Of a stretch of DNA of 64,000 nt, positions 1-12,700 are shown one piece after another. The position numbers and the translations under genes are program-made. Origin of the DNA: Metridium senile (Eukaryota > Cnidaria > Anthozoa > Actiniaria > Metridiidae); the NCBI GenBank assembly GCA_949775045.1, contig OX459105.1, positions 7,185,240 through 7,249,239 of the forward strand. The letters are read 5' to 3'. The notes beneath the pieces were generated by a model, which did not search any database, was not told the DNA's origin, and saw only the letters and a program-made list of their open reading frames with translations. The stretch's first letter is position 1, and every line of letters begins with the position of its first letter.

Positions 1-412
1 GATTGTTATTTACATGGGAGGCAGTAAAGCAATGGACAAGAAAGCTAGCAAAATGGCATTGTTGTTCCATGTTACGGTCCCAAGGGCTTTTGATGCTGTG
101 CACTGCAGCGTTTGGTTTATCTTGTCCATTTGCTTGTCTATTTGTTTGTTTGCTGTCTAGTTTTATGCGTGTTTTCTAATTTTCTTTGTCTGTTTTTCTC
201 TAGTTATAAATCTGCACACTACTAGATGTGTTAGAATGATAGGAAAGGTATGAATGAACCTAGTATAAAGTCAATTAGTAGTATAAATTATAGTATAAAG
301 TATAATTATAGTATAAAGTCAATTACTGTTGTTGCTGAAAAGAGACTAAAGCTTAATCTTGTATTTTCGGATTTCATTTTGAGTTTACCTTGAAAAACAT
401 TTGCAAGTAGTT

Positions 413-545
413 ACTTGTATGTGTGCAGTTATAAAGCATGCAGGAATTGACAGAACACGGGAGAAACATGACACGAAGCGAAGTGCTTCAACACTCCTCA
501 AGTGTTCTGACAATCCCCAAGTGCTTTATAACTGCATACAGCAAA
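413..545. repeat. Short inverted-repeat element (MITE-like)
   Basis: The motif TGCAGTTATAAAGCA near 425 is mirrored as TGCTTTATAACTGCA near 521, and the inner GACAGAACAC pairs with GTGTTCTGAC, giving a hairpin. The rest of 1-691 shows AT-rich sequence with TATAGTATAAAGT repeats (about 262-325) and no exon I can support. It is probably a PPWD1 intron. Confidence 0.5.
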
Positions 546-691
546 GAAACAAGTTCGATATTTTTTTTATAAAATACAAATTTACATATTTGATTAATGT
601 GTGCTGTGTGCTCTCATAAAGCATACGCCTCAGCCAATCAGAATGCATTCATGATTTCTATTTTTTTTTTTATGATATCTTTCTGTTTCAG

Positions 692-3600
692 TTGGAAAAT
701 GTCCGTGTGCTACAGTTAGCTCTATATCAAGGGCGTCCACAAAAAGCTAATGCCTTAACTATGGTGGGTATTTATAATAATCTCAACATTACAGGGTGGG
801 GGAGTGATTTTATCTTAATAAAATTCACCAGACATCAATCATTCAATTGATCATTCAATCAAGCAAACAAACAAACAATTTGGGTTCAAACACATGCCTG
901 TGGGATACAAATAAGTATGGGAATAGGAGTGACTCTAAAAACGGCTGCGAAGAAGACTAGATATATCTATAATGTCATTTGACATCAATAACTGTTGCTC
1001 ATGGAAAACTGTTTGCCCTAAATGTCACTCGGCACATAGCATCATATCACCACCAACATCTTGCTATTAGTGTAAATTATTGCACATAGACATTCTGCTA
1101 TTTTAAATCTATTTGTATTTTTTATGTAAATTTTGTTTCTTAAGGGCCACACTTTATTTGGAGCCAAGCTCTGTTGTGTGAGCCATACCATGCCTTTTCC
1201 TGTTAATTTATTTCTATTTTGCCTTTGAATAACATGGTAAAAGCTGTATAAAATAAAAATAAAATAATAATATGACATTTTTTTAGGAGCTACAAGCATC
1301 AGACAATCCTTCATTGAACAAAGAAGCCTCGGATCCTACAGTATTTTGTACTGGTTTTAAAAAGAACAGGTTTTATATCTTCTCATCCAGAGGACCAGCT
1401 ATAAGGTACATGTCATTATCAATAACTGCAATATGATAACTGTACATTTAACTAATACTTGTCTCGATGGATGCCTAGTGAGCAGAACGATCGGGATGTA
1501 TTTAACGAGAAACCTTCACGTGAAGAAATCATGGCAACAACACAGGTACAGTATAGTGTTTGTTTGTGAGTTTGCATGTCTGTTTGTTTGTTTGCTTGTT
1601 TGTGCATTTGTTTTTTTGTTAGTTTATGTATTTGCTTCTTTGTTTGTTATTTTTATTTTATTAGCTTTTTCCTTCATACGAAGGCAGGGACACCACAAGT
1701 ATGCTGAGACCTTACTGTTTTACCGGGAGACAATCCTTTGAAGTTTCTTGCCCAAGGACACAACACAATCGCCCGGGCTGGGAATCGAACCAAGACCATT
1801 AGGCCCGGAATTCGATCCCCTGACCACTAGACCATCACGCCTCTCTGTTTGTTAATGTGTTTGTGCGTCTACTTGTTTGTCTGTTTTATTTGCTTGTTTG
1901 TCTGTGTGTTTGCTTGTCTGTTTGTTTGCTTGTCTGTTTGTTTGCTTGTCTGTTTGTTTGCTTGTCAGTTTGTTTGCTTGTCAGTTTGTTTGCTTGTGTG
2001 TTTGCGTGTTGGTTTTTTCTTAACTTCATTCCAGCAATTAACAATGAAGAGAAGGAGAATGTTAGAGGATTGTAAAAAGGGTGCTCTAATGCCACCATGC
2101 CATTCCCCCTGGGGTCAATATTGATATGGATGGGTGGACAATGCTTTAAGCCTTCCTTCAACATTCATTTGTTTGGGGGGACGGCGCATTTTATAGATTT
2201 CTAGAGTAAAGTATGAGGGTTTATTTACCAATAAAACATCTTTTCTCGACAAATTTGCCCAAGGTTGTAGGTATTTAGTGTTTCTTAGTTAGCAGTCAAA
2301 CACCTTGGTTATTGGTGTTTGATGTACATTCGCAAGGACCTAATATTTTTCTGTGGTTAACAAAAGAAATTCATCAACAATTAAGGATATTAATAAGATT
2401 GTTAAACTAATATTTAAAGGTCGATGAATCTCTATAAAATTTTCAAATAGCAATATGTTGCCATCATTTAATGAAAGTATAAGTTCGAGTAAACGAAATT
2501 GTACAAGTGTTGTGATGTACGATGTGTTCGTATATTTCAGGGATCAGGAGCACAAGCTAAGCTACCAACACAAGCTACAATCTATACAACCATGGGTGAT
2601 ATCACACTACAACTATTTCCAAAAATGTATGTCAAGTATTGCATTGTCAAAAAATAACATCGATGATGATGGTGATGATGATTACGATGTTGATGGTGAT
2701 GATGGTAATAATGTTGATGATTGTAATAATTATGATGTTAATAATAATGATGACGATAATGATGTTGATGGTGATGGTGATGGTGGTAATAGTTATTATT
2801 ATGATGATAATGATGATAATGATGATGATGGTTATAATGATGATGAATGTAATAATAATGATGGTTATAATAATTATGGTGGTGGTAATAGTAATGGTGC
2901 TGATGATCATGATGACGATGATACTAATGATGTTAATGATGATGGTAATAATGATGATGATTGTATTAATGATGATGGTGGTAATAATGATGATGGTTGT
3001 AATAATGATGATGGTGGTAATAGTAATGATGATGTCTGATGATACTGGTGTTGACGGTGATCATGATGATGACAGTGGCGATGGTGATGTCATCATAGTG
3101 CTGATTTAAGTATAAAATATATATTACAAAAACATGAGAAATTGGTTTCTATTCCAGCCACAATTTATCAAATATCCTTCCTTTGACATATTTTGATATC
3201 ATTTCCTTGTGCTGCATTCATAGGTGTCCAAAGACAATCGAAAACTTCACAACTCACTCCAAAAACGGTTACTATAACAACCACATATTCCACCGCGTCA
3301 TCAAACAGTTTATGGTCCAAACAGGTGACCCCCAAGGTAATACGATGTACTTGTGACTAAAGGGCTGGATACACCTATTTCAAACAAGTTTGACGGAGAG
3401 AACGTTCGGTGGAGCGATTGCACGACCGAAAAGAACTGTGGATTTTTGAGTAACTTATACCTTACTAGAACACAAGGATTTCATGGCTTCATCACCACAC
3501 TTGTCAATGTGCTATTACGAAATGACAAAAGTGTGCCGAATGCACGTTTAATTTCAGAACTGATCCTTTGACTCTGCGGTACTAGGTTGTATGCTTTTCA

Positions 3601-5040
3601 CGGGTGACAAACTTTCTAGGAAAAAGGTGTATTTGATCCCGTCCCACCCTGAACTGTCCTTGAAGAAATGTCCATCAGTTTTAATGACTTTGTTTCCCGC
3701 CTTTTCGTGCATTTCTAAATTGGACTGTTGTTTGTCCTTACAGGGGATGGCACGGGAGGAGAGTCTATCTGGGGCGGTGAATTTGAAGACGAGTTTCATC
3801 GTAATCTACGTCACGATAGGCCGTATACAGCAAGTATGGCCAATGCTGGACCTAATACCAATGGCTCGCAGTTCTTTATCACCGTCGTACCAACGGTAAG
3901 TTGACTACACACACAGTATGATCTATCAATCAACCAAACGACCAATCGATCAATCAGTCATTCAAGCTATCATGCAATCGATCGATCAATCAATCATTCG
4001 ATCTATCATTCAATCGATCAATCAATCAATCATTTTTTTTTATTGAATAATTTCAAACAATTTACATAAAAAGATAATATAGATACTTAAATAATAATAA
4101 TAAATAATTTTAATAATTTCTAGAGCGCTTTAATCTAAATTCTAAAGCGCTTAATTACACTGAATTACATTAAATTACATTACACTGCATTACACTACTC
4201 TACATTACATTACATTTACAGGGGAAGAAAGTAAAATATAAATAGGCATAAATAAATACATGAGTACATCTACACCTGCATACGTGTAAGAACACAAATC
4301 AATCAATCATTCAATCGATCAATCAATCTATCATTCAATCGATCATTCTGATTCAATCGATCGATCGATCGATCAATCATTCAATCTATCGATCTATCAT
4401 TCAAACGATCGATCAATCATTCAATCGATCGATCAATCAATCAATCTATCGATCTATCATTCAAACGATCGATCAATCATTCAATCGATCGATCAATCAT
4501 TCAATCGATCGATCAATCAATCAATCTATCGATCTATCATTCAATCGATCGATCAATCATTCAATCGATCGATCAATCATTCAATCGATCGATCAATCAA
4601 TCAATCTATCGATCTATCATTCAATCGATCAATCATTCATTCAATATATCATTCACTCATTCGCAAACGATCGATCAATGAATCGATGAATAAACAAATA
4701 AAGAAATCTAAAAACTAGCAATTAAGTTTAAAAAAAAAGATTAAAGTCAGTCGGCCAGTCAATTCAATTAGTCATTAGTGAACGAGTCAATAAGTCAGTA
4801 GATCAATTGGCCAGTCAGTCATTCAGATCTATTAGTCAATCAATCAGTCTGTCATAATGAATTAGTCAATAACACGATTTATTGTATTTTCAGCCATGGC
4901 TTGACAACAAGCATACAGTATTTGGCCGGGTTACCAAAGGAATGGACACCGTACAACAAATCAGTTTAGTAAAATCAAATCCTAAGAACGATAAACCTTA
5001 CGAAGACATCAAGATTATCAATATTACATTAAAAGATTAA
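692..5040 (+). CDS. PPWD1: PPWD1, peptidylprolyl isomerase with WD repeats (C-terminal exons only)
   Basis: Seven GT-AG exons in one continuous frame: 692-763, 1287-1405, 1479-1545, 2541-2626, 3224-3336, 3744-3895 and 4894-5040 (TAA), 251 residues. The upstream WD-repeat part lies before the window. Residues 1 to about 85 match the linker after the propeller (VLQLALYQG, then [11 protein letters not shown]). The rest is a cyclophilin domain starting at [12 protein letters not shown]. The catalytic and binding residues of active cyclophilins are present: Arg, Phe and Gln in [10 protein letters not shown], Phe in [10 protein letters not shown], Trp and His in [11 protein letters not shown], so the domain should be an active prolyl cis-trans isomerase. 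PPWD1 is known from spliceosomal C complexes in the nucleus. The introns carry a SINE, a GAT-repeat block and an ATCGATCA array. The order of conserved blocks makes the identification firm; exon edges are by eye. Confidence 0.93.
1557..2010. repeat. GTTTGCTTGTCT minisatellite interrupted by a SINE
   Basis: Tandem units of about 12 bases (GTTTGCTTGTCT and variants) occupy about 1557-1640 and 1845-2010 in a PPWD1 intron. The SINE at 1677-1843 separates the two blocks. Long Cys/Leu/Val-rich ORFs here are translations of the repeat. Confidence 0.8.
1677..1843 (-). mobile_element. tRNA-derived SINE
   Basis: On the minus strand the element begins GGCGTGATGGTCTAGTGGTC, which holds a Pol III A box (TGGTCTAGTGG). 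A B box, GGTTCGATTCC, follows about 50 bases later. Downstream is TGTGTCCTTGGGCAAG, a core motif that I recall from several invertebrate SINE families. The tRNA-like head is degenerate and is not a functional tRNA gene. Confidence 0.75.
2661..3100. repeat. GAT-rich trinucleotide repeat block
   Basis: An imperfect (GAT)n array with GGT and AAT variants fills most of the PPWD1 intron between 2627 and 3223. It gives Asp/Asn-rich, Met/Val-rich and Ile-rich ORFs in the frames, none of them supported as coding. Confidence 0.9.
3930..4690. repeat. ATCGATCAATCATTCA simple tandem array
   Basis: Variants of TCAATCGATCGATCAATCAT fill most of the last PPWD1 intron at about 3930-4030 and 4290-4690. Between them is AT-rich sequence with an ATTACATTACA run near 4150-4220. 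Confidence 0.85.
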
Positions 5041-5597
5041 ATAGCCTTGAAAGAAAAGAAACAGCCACAGCCGCCAACACAAGCAGGGCAAGACAACTGA
5101 ACAAAACAACAACACTGCAAGAACATTGTCAGCCAAAGATAACAGCAAAAACATTGTTATCAATATTCGCAGATTGTAAAGTTGAAATTACAACGACAAC
5201 AACAACAATAATAACACAAACAACAAATTAATAACAGAATCAACAAAAACTACACCACCACCAACAACAATTTCATAACAGAATCAACAATTACTACACC
5301 ACCAACAACAACAGTAACAACAATAACGACAAGAATTATAACAGCAAAATACCACGACATTAGTAACACCATGATTACCATCTTCTATAGCAACAACAGT
5401 AATAAAAACAGCATCAACAACAGCAGCATTTTCATGGTGAACAAAACGAAATTACCAACAACTACCAAAAATAACAAAAGAAAAAAACAACTAAAGTAAC
5501 GAGACGAAACATATGCCGAAACTGCAGCAGCAGCAGCAGCAACAACAACAAAACGACAACTATCAACATTGTAAAACACTTGTAAAATTGTAATAAA
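5041..5597 (+). terminator. PPWD1 3' UTR and polyadenylation signal
   Basis: The sequence after the stop codon is rich in CAA and CAG triplets, including a CAG/CAA run near 5522-5552. It ends at an AATAAA at 5592-5597 followed by a T-rich stretch. This is the likely 3' end of the PPWD1 transcript. Confidence 0.65.
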
Positions 5598-5599
5598 CA

Positions 5600-6328
5600 T
5601 CTTTTTTACTAGCTACACTTTTTTGAATGAAATGTTTTATTTTGTTGATAGAAGTAGGGAAAATGACGCACAGATTGTCGAGATTCAATTTGCGTAAGGT
5701 GCCATTTCCTCTCCAGAGCTGTTTTTTTTTTCTTCTTCTTCTGCACTTGCATTATTATTCGAATAATTTTTACGAAAGAATTGGAGATAAAACAAGTATG
5801 AGTGCTTTTAGTTAATGTATGCATGACATATTTGAACTCTTCTTTGACTTGAACAATGTTTTTTCTCTATTTAATTGGTGCTGGTGACAAAGTAAGCGAT
5901 CAATAATGTATGCAATTATAAGACGTGTAAGCCGACGGTCAACATAATAGTCCATGAATTTATTAAAAAAGCGCTTTATTTGAAATTATTAATCCCATTA
6001 ACTTTAAGTCTTCATATTCGATTAAGATTTAAGATATATTAAATGATGTAGATGACTTTGAATTGATGTACTTTCGTGTGTTTTATTCAGTTGAAGTATT
6101 TCAGAAACTAAGAAACAAATTACACATTTTCAATTCAATTAATTTTTAAAGTTGTTTCAATATTTGCTGAAAGTGCTGTGTAGTTCGGCAGTTACACAAA
6201 GGACATGACGTAAAATACACACTATTATATTGAAAAAACTCATTTTGACTTATCTCTGAAGACATCTCTGGTGTTCTTGGCATATGTAGAGTGAGTTCTT
6301 TGCCAGTTTGGAGCTAAAGGTAGATGAC
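5600..6328. other. Intergenic region without recognised features
   Basis: AT-rich sequence between the PPWD1 poly(A) signal and the next ORF. I see no gene, RNA or clear repeat. A weak TATTATATTGAAA motif near 6222 could serve the next gene. Confidence 0.5.
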
Positions 6329-7153
6329 ATGGCGACAAGAAAAATTAGTGTCTCAATGAGAAATGCTATCACAACGAACAACTATCATGGCCATACTCTT
6401 GGTAAAACAGTCAAACAACTCGAAGCAGAAAAAGATTTCAAGATGCTGTCACTTCAGATGAAGAAAGACGAAGTCGCTTTCTCTTCGGCGTTATCGAAAG
6501 TGAAAGCAAGAAAGCCGACGATGACAACACCTGATGACAGTGAAGAACTGATCGATATGACAGAAAACATGAAATTAGACAGAAAACCTACACGTCCGAA
6601 ACTGCTGCCTCTTCTACGAAGCAACTCTGCTAAAACTAGAAGAGTCGGGCTTGCACACTGTGTCTCGCCGTATTCATCGGCACCACCATCACCTAAAGCG
6701 GCACACGCTAATCTCTTCAGTTCTTCACTTGAACAAGACCTCAACAAAGAAACAAACATGAATGAAGTACAGCGAGCTGTTTCTCTTCGATTGAGTCGCA
6801 GTACTACATCATCTCCTATTCTAACAGCGAAGTTACCTAAAGCTGATGCACCAAGCAGTCCAGCGACTGTACACCGCGGCCTCGCTATACGACCATTATC
6901 GCTGAAATCAACCACCAAACAAACCTCCAAAGAAAAACAAAACGAAAAATCCAAGGCAGTGTTTTCGCGGCTTTATCAAGTGCAGCCTGGCAAACCTAAG
7001 AAATCAATAGCACAACTTATGGATGGATCGCCGCCAGCATCACCGAGACTGAATCGACGGCGATCGATTTCGATGCCCGACTTGTCGGACATGATGGAGG
7101 ATTTACGAAATTGTCGATATTTACGTCAGAACAGTAATGAGAACAGCCAATAA
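6329..7153 (+). CDS. Unrecognised serine-rich protein, single exon, 274 aa
   Basis: The ORF is open from 6308, but its first ATG is at 6329 in good context (GACATGG); it ends with TAA at 7151-7153. I do not recognise a family. The N-terminal part (about residues 30-60) is charged and may be helical. The rest is low in hydrophobic residues and rich in Ser, Lys, Arg and Pro, so it is probably disordered. SPYSSAPPSPK, SSPILT, DGSPPASPR and a C-terminal RRRSISMPDLSDMMEDLR block are Ser-Pro or basophilic kinase-type sites. RSISMP fits the 14-3-3 mode I pattern RSxSxP. The long open frame and codon use look like a real gene. It could be the last exon of a longer gene, because no promoter is obvious. 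Confidence 0.6.
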   Translation: MATRKISVSMRNAITTNNYHGHTLGKTVKQLEAEKDFKMLSLQMKKDEVAFSSALSKVKARKPTMTTPDDSEELIDMTENMKLDRKPTRPKLLPLLRSNSAKTRRVGLAHCVSPYSSAPPSPKAAHANLFSSSLEQDLNKETNMNEVQRAVSLRLSRSTTSSPILTAKLPKADAPSSPATVHRGLAIRPLSLKSTTKQTSKEKQNEKSKAVFSRLYQVQPGKPKKSIAQLMDGSPPASPRLNRRRSISMPDLSDMMEDLRNCRYLRQNSNENSQ

Positions 7154-8032
7154 TATTGATAAATCACTTGGAATCTTATCAACCTAGATATTGGTTTTTG
7201 AACCACTATCAAACTTCCTAAGGTTTACTATCTTAAAATGACAGTATGTACTTTGAACCTACAAGAGCTATAGGAAAACAGATTGCGATATAGAACTTGT
7301 ATAGACTTATAGAGTATTACGCGTCACGGGTAATTGACGCAATGGAGTGTTTCCTATTGCTTTTTTGTTTCTGACCTCAGTTTTGATAAACGTTTGTTTG
7401 TAACATCATAAGAGAAGTCAAGCGACATCGAAAAAGTTCAGTGCGGATTTAAAAATATCCCGATGTGCCGGGACAGGCCAATGTTTACAGCGTGACGGTC
7501 GACTATCAGATTGATTTGCTAGGTGTACTATGGCTCAATCTGCAGTGATATTGACGTTCTCTATTTAGATAGGTTCTGACAGCAGGTCGGAGTATTTCAA
7601 GTACTCTTGAAGACAATGTTGACATCCTGACTGTCGACTTGTGACCGACTGTCAGATTGGTTTGGCAGGTGTCCTAAGGTGACTGATCTGCAGTGATTGG
7701 ACGTTTAGAGCATTTCAAGTGCTCTTGAAGACAATGTTGACATTGGTTTGCCATATGCAGGTGTAATAAGGATGAAATCTGCAGTGATTGGACGTTTCGT
7801 GCATCTCGAGTACTCTTGAAGACAATGTTTACATCCCGCCTGTCGATTTGTGACCGACTGTCAGATTGGTTTGCCAGGTGTGCTAATACGTTGTGCGCCC
7901 AATATCCATAAACCATGTATTCATACACTGCGCTGTAAGTCAAAACTAACATCTCGGACAAACGTTTTGAGTTGATGACACTTCCAGAAACCACATCAAT
8001 GATAATTTGCGAATAGTCTCCTTCACAGTTCT
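7154..8032. repeat. Intergenic region with an imperfect ~110-160 bp tandem repeat
   Basis: About 7560-7880 holds three imperfect units sharing CTCTTGAAGACAATGTTGACA and CTGCAGTGATTGGACGTTT or CAGATTGGTTTG. I see no coding sequence. 7154-7500 shows nothing recognisable and no strong AATAAA. Confidence 0.55.
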
Positions 8033-8231
8033 CTACGCCATCGTGAAAGGTAACCGGGCCTTTGCATCGAAGCGACACGAACGTTGAGCTTGAAATGATA
8101 GAGCCATTTTAACACCTTGCGGGATAATTATTCACATATCTCTTTCATTGCAAGCTGAACGTTCGTCTCGCTTCGATACAAGGTCCCGGCTACCTTTGAA
8201 GATGGCGCAGGGAACTGGGAAGGGAACTATT
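8033..8231. mobile_element. MITE family A, copy 1
   Basis: The inverted ends read CATCGTGAAAGGTAACCGGG and CCCGGCTACCTTTGAAGATG, with an inner repeat CGAACGTTGAGCTTG / CAAGCTGAACGTTCG. Three further copies lie at 11825, 12211 and 14226. It has no coding capacity. Confidence 0.8.
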
Positions 8232-8591
8232 AATCACCAATATATAAGAATCTGATACACATGTTATAAAGCAAATTATCTCCGCCTGACATCTGAAAAC
8301 ATTTAGTTCTTTCATGTGTGTTTTTGTACTGAATGTTTGCAATAATCTTCCCTCTTCCCAACCATTATCGACAATGATTGGTTGAGGGATGGGAGCCAAT
8401 ATTATAGCCAATTTTCCCGTGATTCAAGCTGCGATTTTTTTTAACTGCGAAACTGCTCATGGAAGAACTCACTTGATGTCTGTATTTATCGTCTTTATTT
8501 ATTTTAAAGATATTTGTACATGCAATACTTCATGTGTAATATAAAGAGAACGAATAAAACAATGGCAAAGAATGTTAAAACGGTAGTAACT

Positions 8592-8752
8592 TTATTAAGC
8601 GGTCACCCTCGGGACTTTTCAAAGTGGCCGCCTTAAAGAGGTTGGCCGCTGTATAGAATAGGTATGACCAAGTATATAGGAATAGATTTGGGACTTTTTA
8701 TTGTGGCCGCCTAATAGAGGGTGACCGCTTAATAGAGGTACCACTGTATTAC
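8592..8752. mobile_element. MITE with ACAGTGGTACCTCTATTAAG-type end
   Basis: ATTAAGCGGTCACCCT at 8594 is mirrored by AGGGTGACCGCTTAATAGAG near 8720, ending TACCACTGTATT. A wide class of invertebrate MITEs has this kind of end. 8760-9210 shows only AT-rich sequence with an AATAAA at about 8920 that may be a degraded retroelement tail. Confidence 0.65.
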
Positions 8753-9212
8753 CACTGTATTTAGAGTGAATGATACTTCGCCTCGAATCTCTCACTTTTA
8801 CAAGTTTTGAATCTAAATTGAATTGAATTTTACACCGAATTTTACGCAAGGACTTTATTTATTGTAATTCTATTTATTGTCATATATTTTAATCAGAATT
8901 TGTATTGTATTGTGTGTGAATAAACTTGTGAACTTGAACAGTCCCGATGTGGCACATATCTATTATACTGGACCTTCCTATATAATTTAGTTATATTAAA
9001 AGCTATTTACAATGTATTTTTATTGAAGGGAGACAAGGTTCCATCTGCATGTTTTTCAATACACAACTATTTCAAAAACAGTTGTCGCATTCAAAGCTAT
9101 GTCGATATATTCTCTATTGTTTACAGTTTCTTCAAATGATTTTTTAGTTTGTGTTTATGACTATATTATCATGACAAGCTGTTGCAGTGTTGGTGATCAA
9201 CAAAAATGTGTA

Positions 9213-9575
9213 ATATATAGAATCGAAATATGACGACCTACTATTGTTCTTGACTAGGTTATTTGGGCGATTTTAGGAAACTTAGCCATATTAAAGTTGG
9301 CGGTCTTGGCCGATTTTAGGCGATCCTAGGCGATGCAGCACTCTTAGGCAATCTTAGGTGATCTTAGGCAATCTTAAAAGATTTTAGGAAACTTAGCCAT
9401 ATTTGGGTTGCCGATCCTGGGCGATATTAGGCGTTCTTAGGCGATCTCAGGGCCCGGAGTAAGCCTTTGATTGGTCAACCTCATGCAGGAACACAAGAGT
9501 TTTCACATGTATGAGAGACCACCAGTCAAAAACAAAAGTTATTCAAATTGGTCGCCATGTTTCGATTCGGTGTAT
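9213..9575. mobile_element. MITE family J copy with a nested insertion
   Basis: AATCGAAATATGACGACC at 9221 and GGTCGCCATGTTTCGATTCG near 9550 are inverted ends. The intact copy at 62886 is about 150 bp. Here about 215 bp (about 9247-9462) of degenerate GGCGATCTTAG repeats separates the ends, so a second element inserted into the first. Confidence 0.65.
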
Positions 9576-9693
9576 AAATTGATAATTAAAACTACGATGA
9601 AAATACCGACATCCTTTGCAGTATTAGGAGGCTTGACTGTAGCTTTTACTGCGACAATGATTTTGAAATAGGTGTATATATAGTGCAGAGTTC

Positions 9694-9699
9694 TTTATT
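9694..9699 (-). terminator. WDPCP polyadenylation signal
   Basis: AATAAA on the minus strand, about 40 bases downstream of the WDPCP stop codon. Confidence 0.65.
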
Positions 9700-9738
9700 C
9701 ATAACTGTATGTCCGCTTTAACGAGAGTACTACATATA

Positions 9739-12700
9739 TCATACGACACCAAAGTGTACGACCTTGAGTGCTCCTCCTGTAGCCGTCCCTGATGTAGATG
9801 GTTCTTGTTGGTTGGAGCTATCTGATGAGGAGGGCTGGGGCGAGGAATCCACTGAAAATATAAATAATGCAAAAATATAAGGAATATATTGCACTGACAA
9901 ATCAAAAGCTGAAGAGAATAACTATGAAAGACCTATGGTCACTTACCAGCATGCATCGCGCGAAAGGCTGTATTTCGTGGACCATGAAAATAGCACATTC
10001 CGACATTATGATATATTTTTATGATACATTATGATTGGGTATTTACGCTCTTGCTAAATCGTTTAGCGTTTTGTTTTATTTGTTTTCTCGTAATACAACT
10101 GACTGCGAATAAATTAGAGCACTCTCATCAAAATAAACAACGCAAAGCATGCTGGTAAGTGACCATGGCTCACACAGGTGCTGATAGCTACAATCATGAC
10201 TAACTGAAATACCGTTGGATATAACGTCCAATTCTTACCTCGTCTCTGACTATAGGGACTGGAACTAGCAGCAGAATCCTGGTCAATTCTTGCTGTAATC
10301 CTACCACGTGATTGGTTCACGTCGATTTCACGTGATTTGTAGTCATTGGATACCACGCTATCTTGGCCGTTTTCAACAGAGCCATCGTACGATTCTTCGT
10401 CATATGATTCTCCAGTATCTGGATGAGAGATTGATTTAATTCTGCATCCTTTCTACACATTGGGAAACACGACCTTTTTTAATCGTCTTAATCTTTTAAC
10501 CAGACACAAGTGTCCTACTAATTGGGGAGACTCACACTCACACTCAGGCCTCGTCTACACGAATCCGATCCGGCTGAATCCGCATAGAAATATTTGCGTC
10601 CACATGAATCCTGTTAATCGTTTCCTATTCAAAGTATGCGGTTTCGGTGACCGGATTTACTGGATTCGTGTGGACGATAGGCCGATTCGCATCAAAAAGT
10701 ATGCGGTTTCAAAAGTATCCGGATCCGTGTAGACGGGGTCTCACTACCCCTATATAGATTAAATATTTAGCACACAACTCTGCTCATGCATATGTTGATT
10801 TCTAGACATAAGTGTCTTACTAATATATTGGGGGACTCACACTCACTACATTAAATAATTGAAAACACAACTCTCTTCATGTGTTGATTGTCAGACATAA
10901 GTGTCCTACTAATTGGGAAGATTCAGACCCACATTCACTACCACTACATTGAATATTTAGAGCACAACTCTGCACAGATGTTTTTGAGATGAAAGGAAAA
11001 TCGGAAAAACCTGATCCGGAGAAAACTCCTCGTGGATTTGGATAGAGCAATACATCAAACAAACTCAACTCACATATAATTCAGCCAATCCAACACCATA
11101 TCGAAACATTGTTTTGATTGGTTTAAAAACAATAGTCTTTCTTTTCCAAACAATTAAGCTGACCAAACAATAGTATTCTATTCACACCGGTCTCACTGTA
11201 CTCATGTATGAGAATTGGAGAAGACCTGGCGGTGCTCTCCAATGGACGATAAAGGCGAGTCGAGGTGAAAGGGTGGGAAGGTGGGAAGGTGGGTTTGAAA
11301 AACAATAGGAGAGCAACCCCAGGTCGGGGGATGGAGAGCACAGCAAGACCATAAATACGTAAGATATGCAGGCTAGATACCGTAAAGTCTACTGCAGGTT
11401 TGACTAAACTGAGTAGTATGCTAATTAAATCTCACACATTTATACTAGTGTTGGATTACTGTATAAATCATGCACGAGCCGTGACTCGAACCCTGGACCA
11501 CACGGTAAGAGGTAAACCACTACACCCATGTCATGCTGTTCAAATGGAAATTACCTGATGCACTTAGTGATTCATTGTCGATTTGTATCGCTCTTTGTTT
11601 AGCTACATCAGCTAAAGCATAGTTCCCTACATCAATTGAGAGATAGTGAATATCCTGTAGGAAACAACAACAAATGGCATAATCAATACTAGTACTAATC
11701 ATAGGCGGTCATCGCCATTACACCATCATTATCACAACGATTATCGATATCAACAACATAATCGTATTGTTATCATCACCTCAAAATCGCGGTCTATAAA
11801 TATCTAGATTAGAGAATGAGAAATAGTTCCCACACAATTGCGCCATCTTGAAACGTAGCCAGGCCTTTGTATCGAAGCGAGACAATCGTTGAGCTTGCAA
11901 TGACAGAGACCATTTATAATTTAACACTTTGCGGGACAATTATTCACGTGTCTTTATCATTGCAAGTCAACGTTCGTCTGGCTTCGATGCAAAGGCCTGG
12001 CTACCTTTCAAGGTGGCGCAGGGAACTGTCAAGGGGACTTTAGGCTATGTAAATACAATATATCAATCTTTTACTAGTACTGATACTAACCATAAACAAG
12101 TCCTTTGCACCGATATCCACAGCTAAAAGGAACGCTTTCTCAAACCTCTTGTGCCTAAACGATTAATATCATACAATGACGTAGTGAAACAGTACAAGGC
12201 AAAACGCAATGGTCCCCTTCACAGTCCCTGCGCCATCTTGAAGGTAGCCGGGCCTTTGCATCGACGAACGTTGAGCTTGCAATGATAAAGACACGTGAAT
12301 AATTGTCTCGCAAGGTGTTAAACGGTATATATCATTACAAGCTCAACGTTCGTCTCCCTTCGATGCAAAGGCCCGGCTACCTTTCAAGATGACGCAAGGA
12401 ACTGGGAACGGCACTATTGGTGGGCCACCTACATTAACATTTGAAAAATGATTTGGTCCTAATCGTGTCAATGCTGATTGAGTCGTTTTTTGAAGTAAGT
12501 AACTGGATGAATCGATTTACTCAGCTCTCTAATTTACCCCGTTTTAATTAACAATGACTGTATTAGTATCATTAGTTACCTCAAAAGATGATGAAAAAAC
12601 CGGCGTGATAATCTACTGATGGGATCCCTGAATTGTAGCACTGTGACGTCACTAAGTGGTCGGCTTGGTGCGTAAAAACTGCCCAGTGTTTCCTCTAGAA

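Noticed and set aside
1849..2124. Cys/Leu/Val-rich ORFs
   Set aside because: They are translations of the GTTTGCTTGTCT repeat.
2455..3109. Long Asp/Asn-rich and Met/Val-rich ORFs
   Set aside because: They are translations of the GAT trinucleotide block in a PPWD1 intron; several frames on both strands are open for the same reason.
6454..6954. 166-codon minus-strand ORF
   Set aside because: It is a shadow of the plus-strand gene 6329-7153, Cys/Arg/Ser-rich with no independent support.
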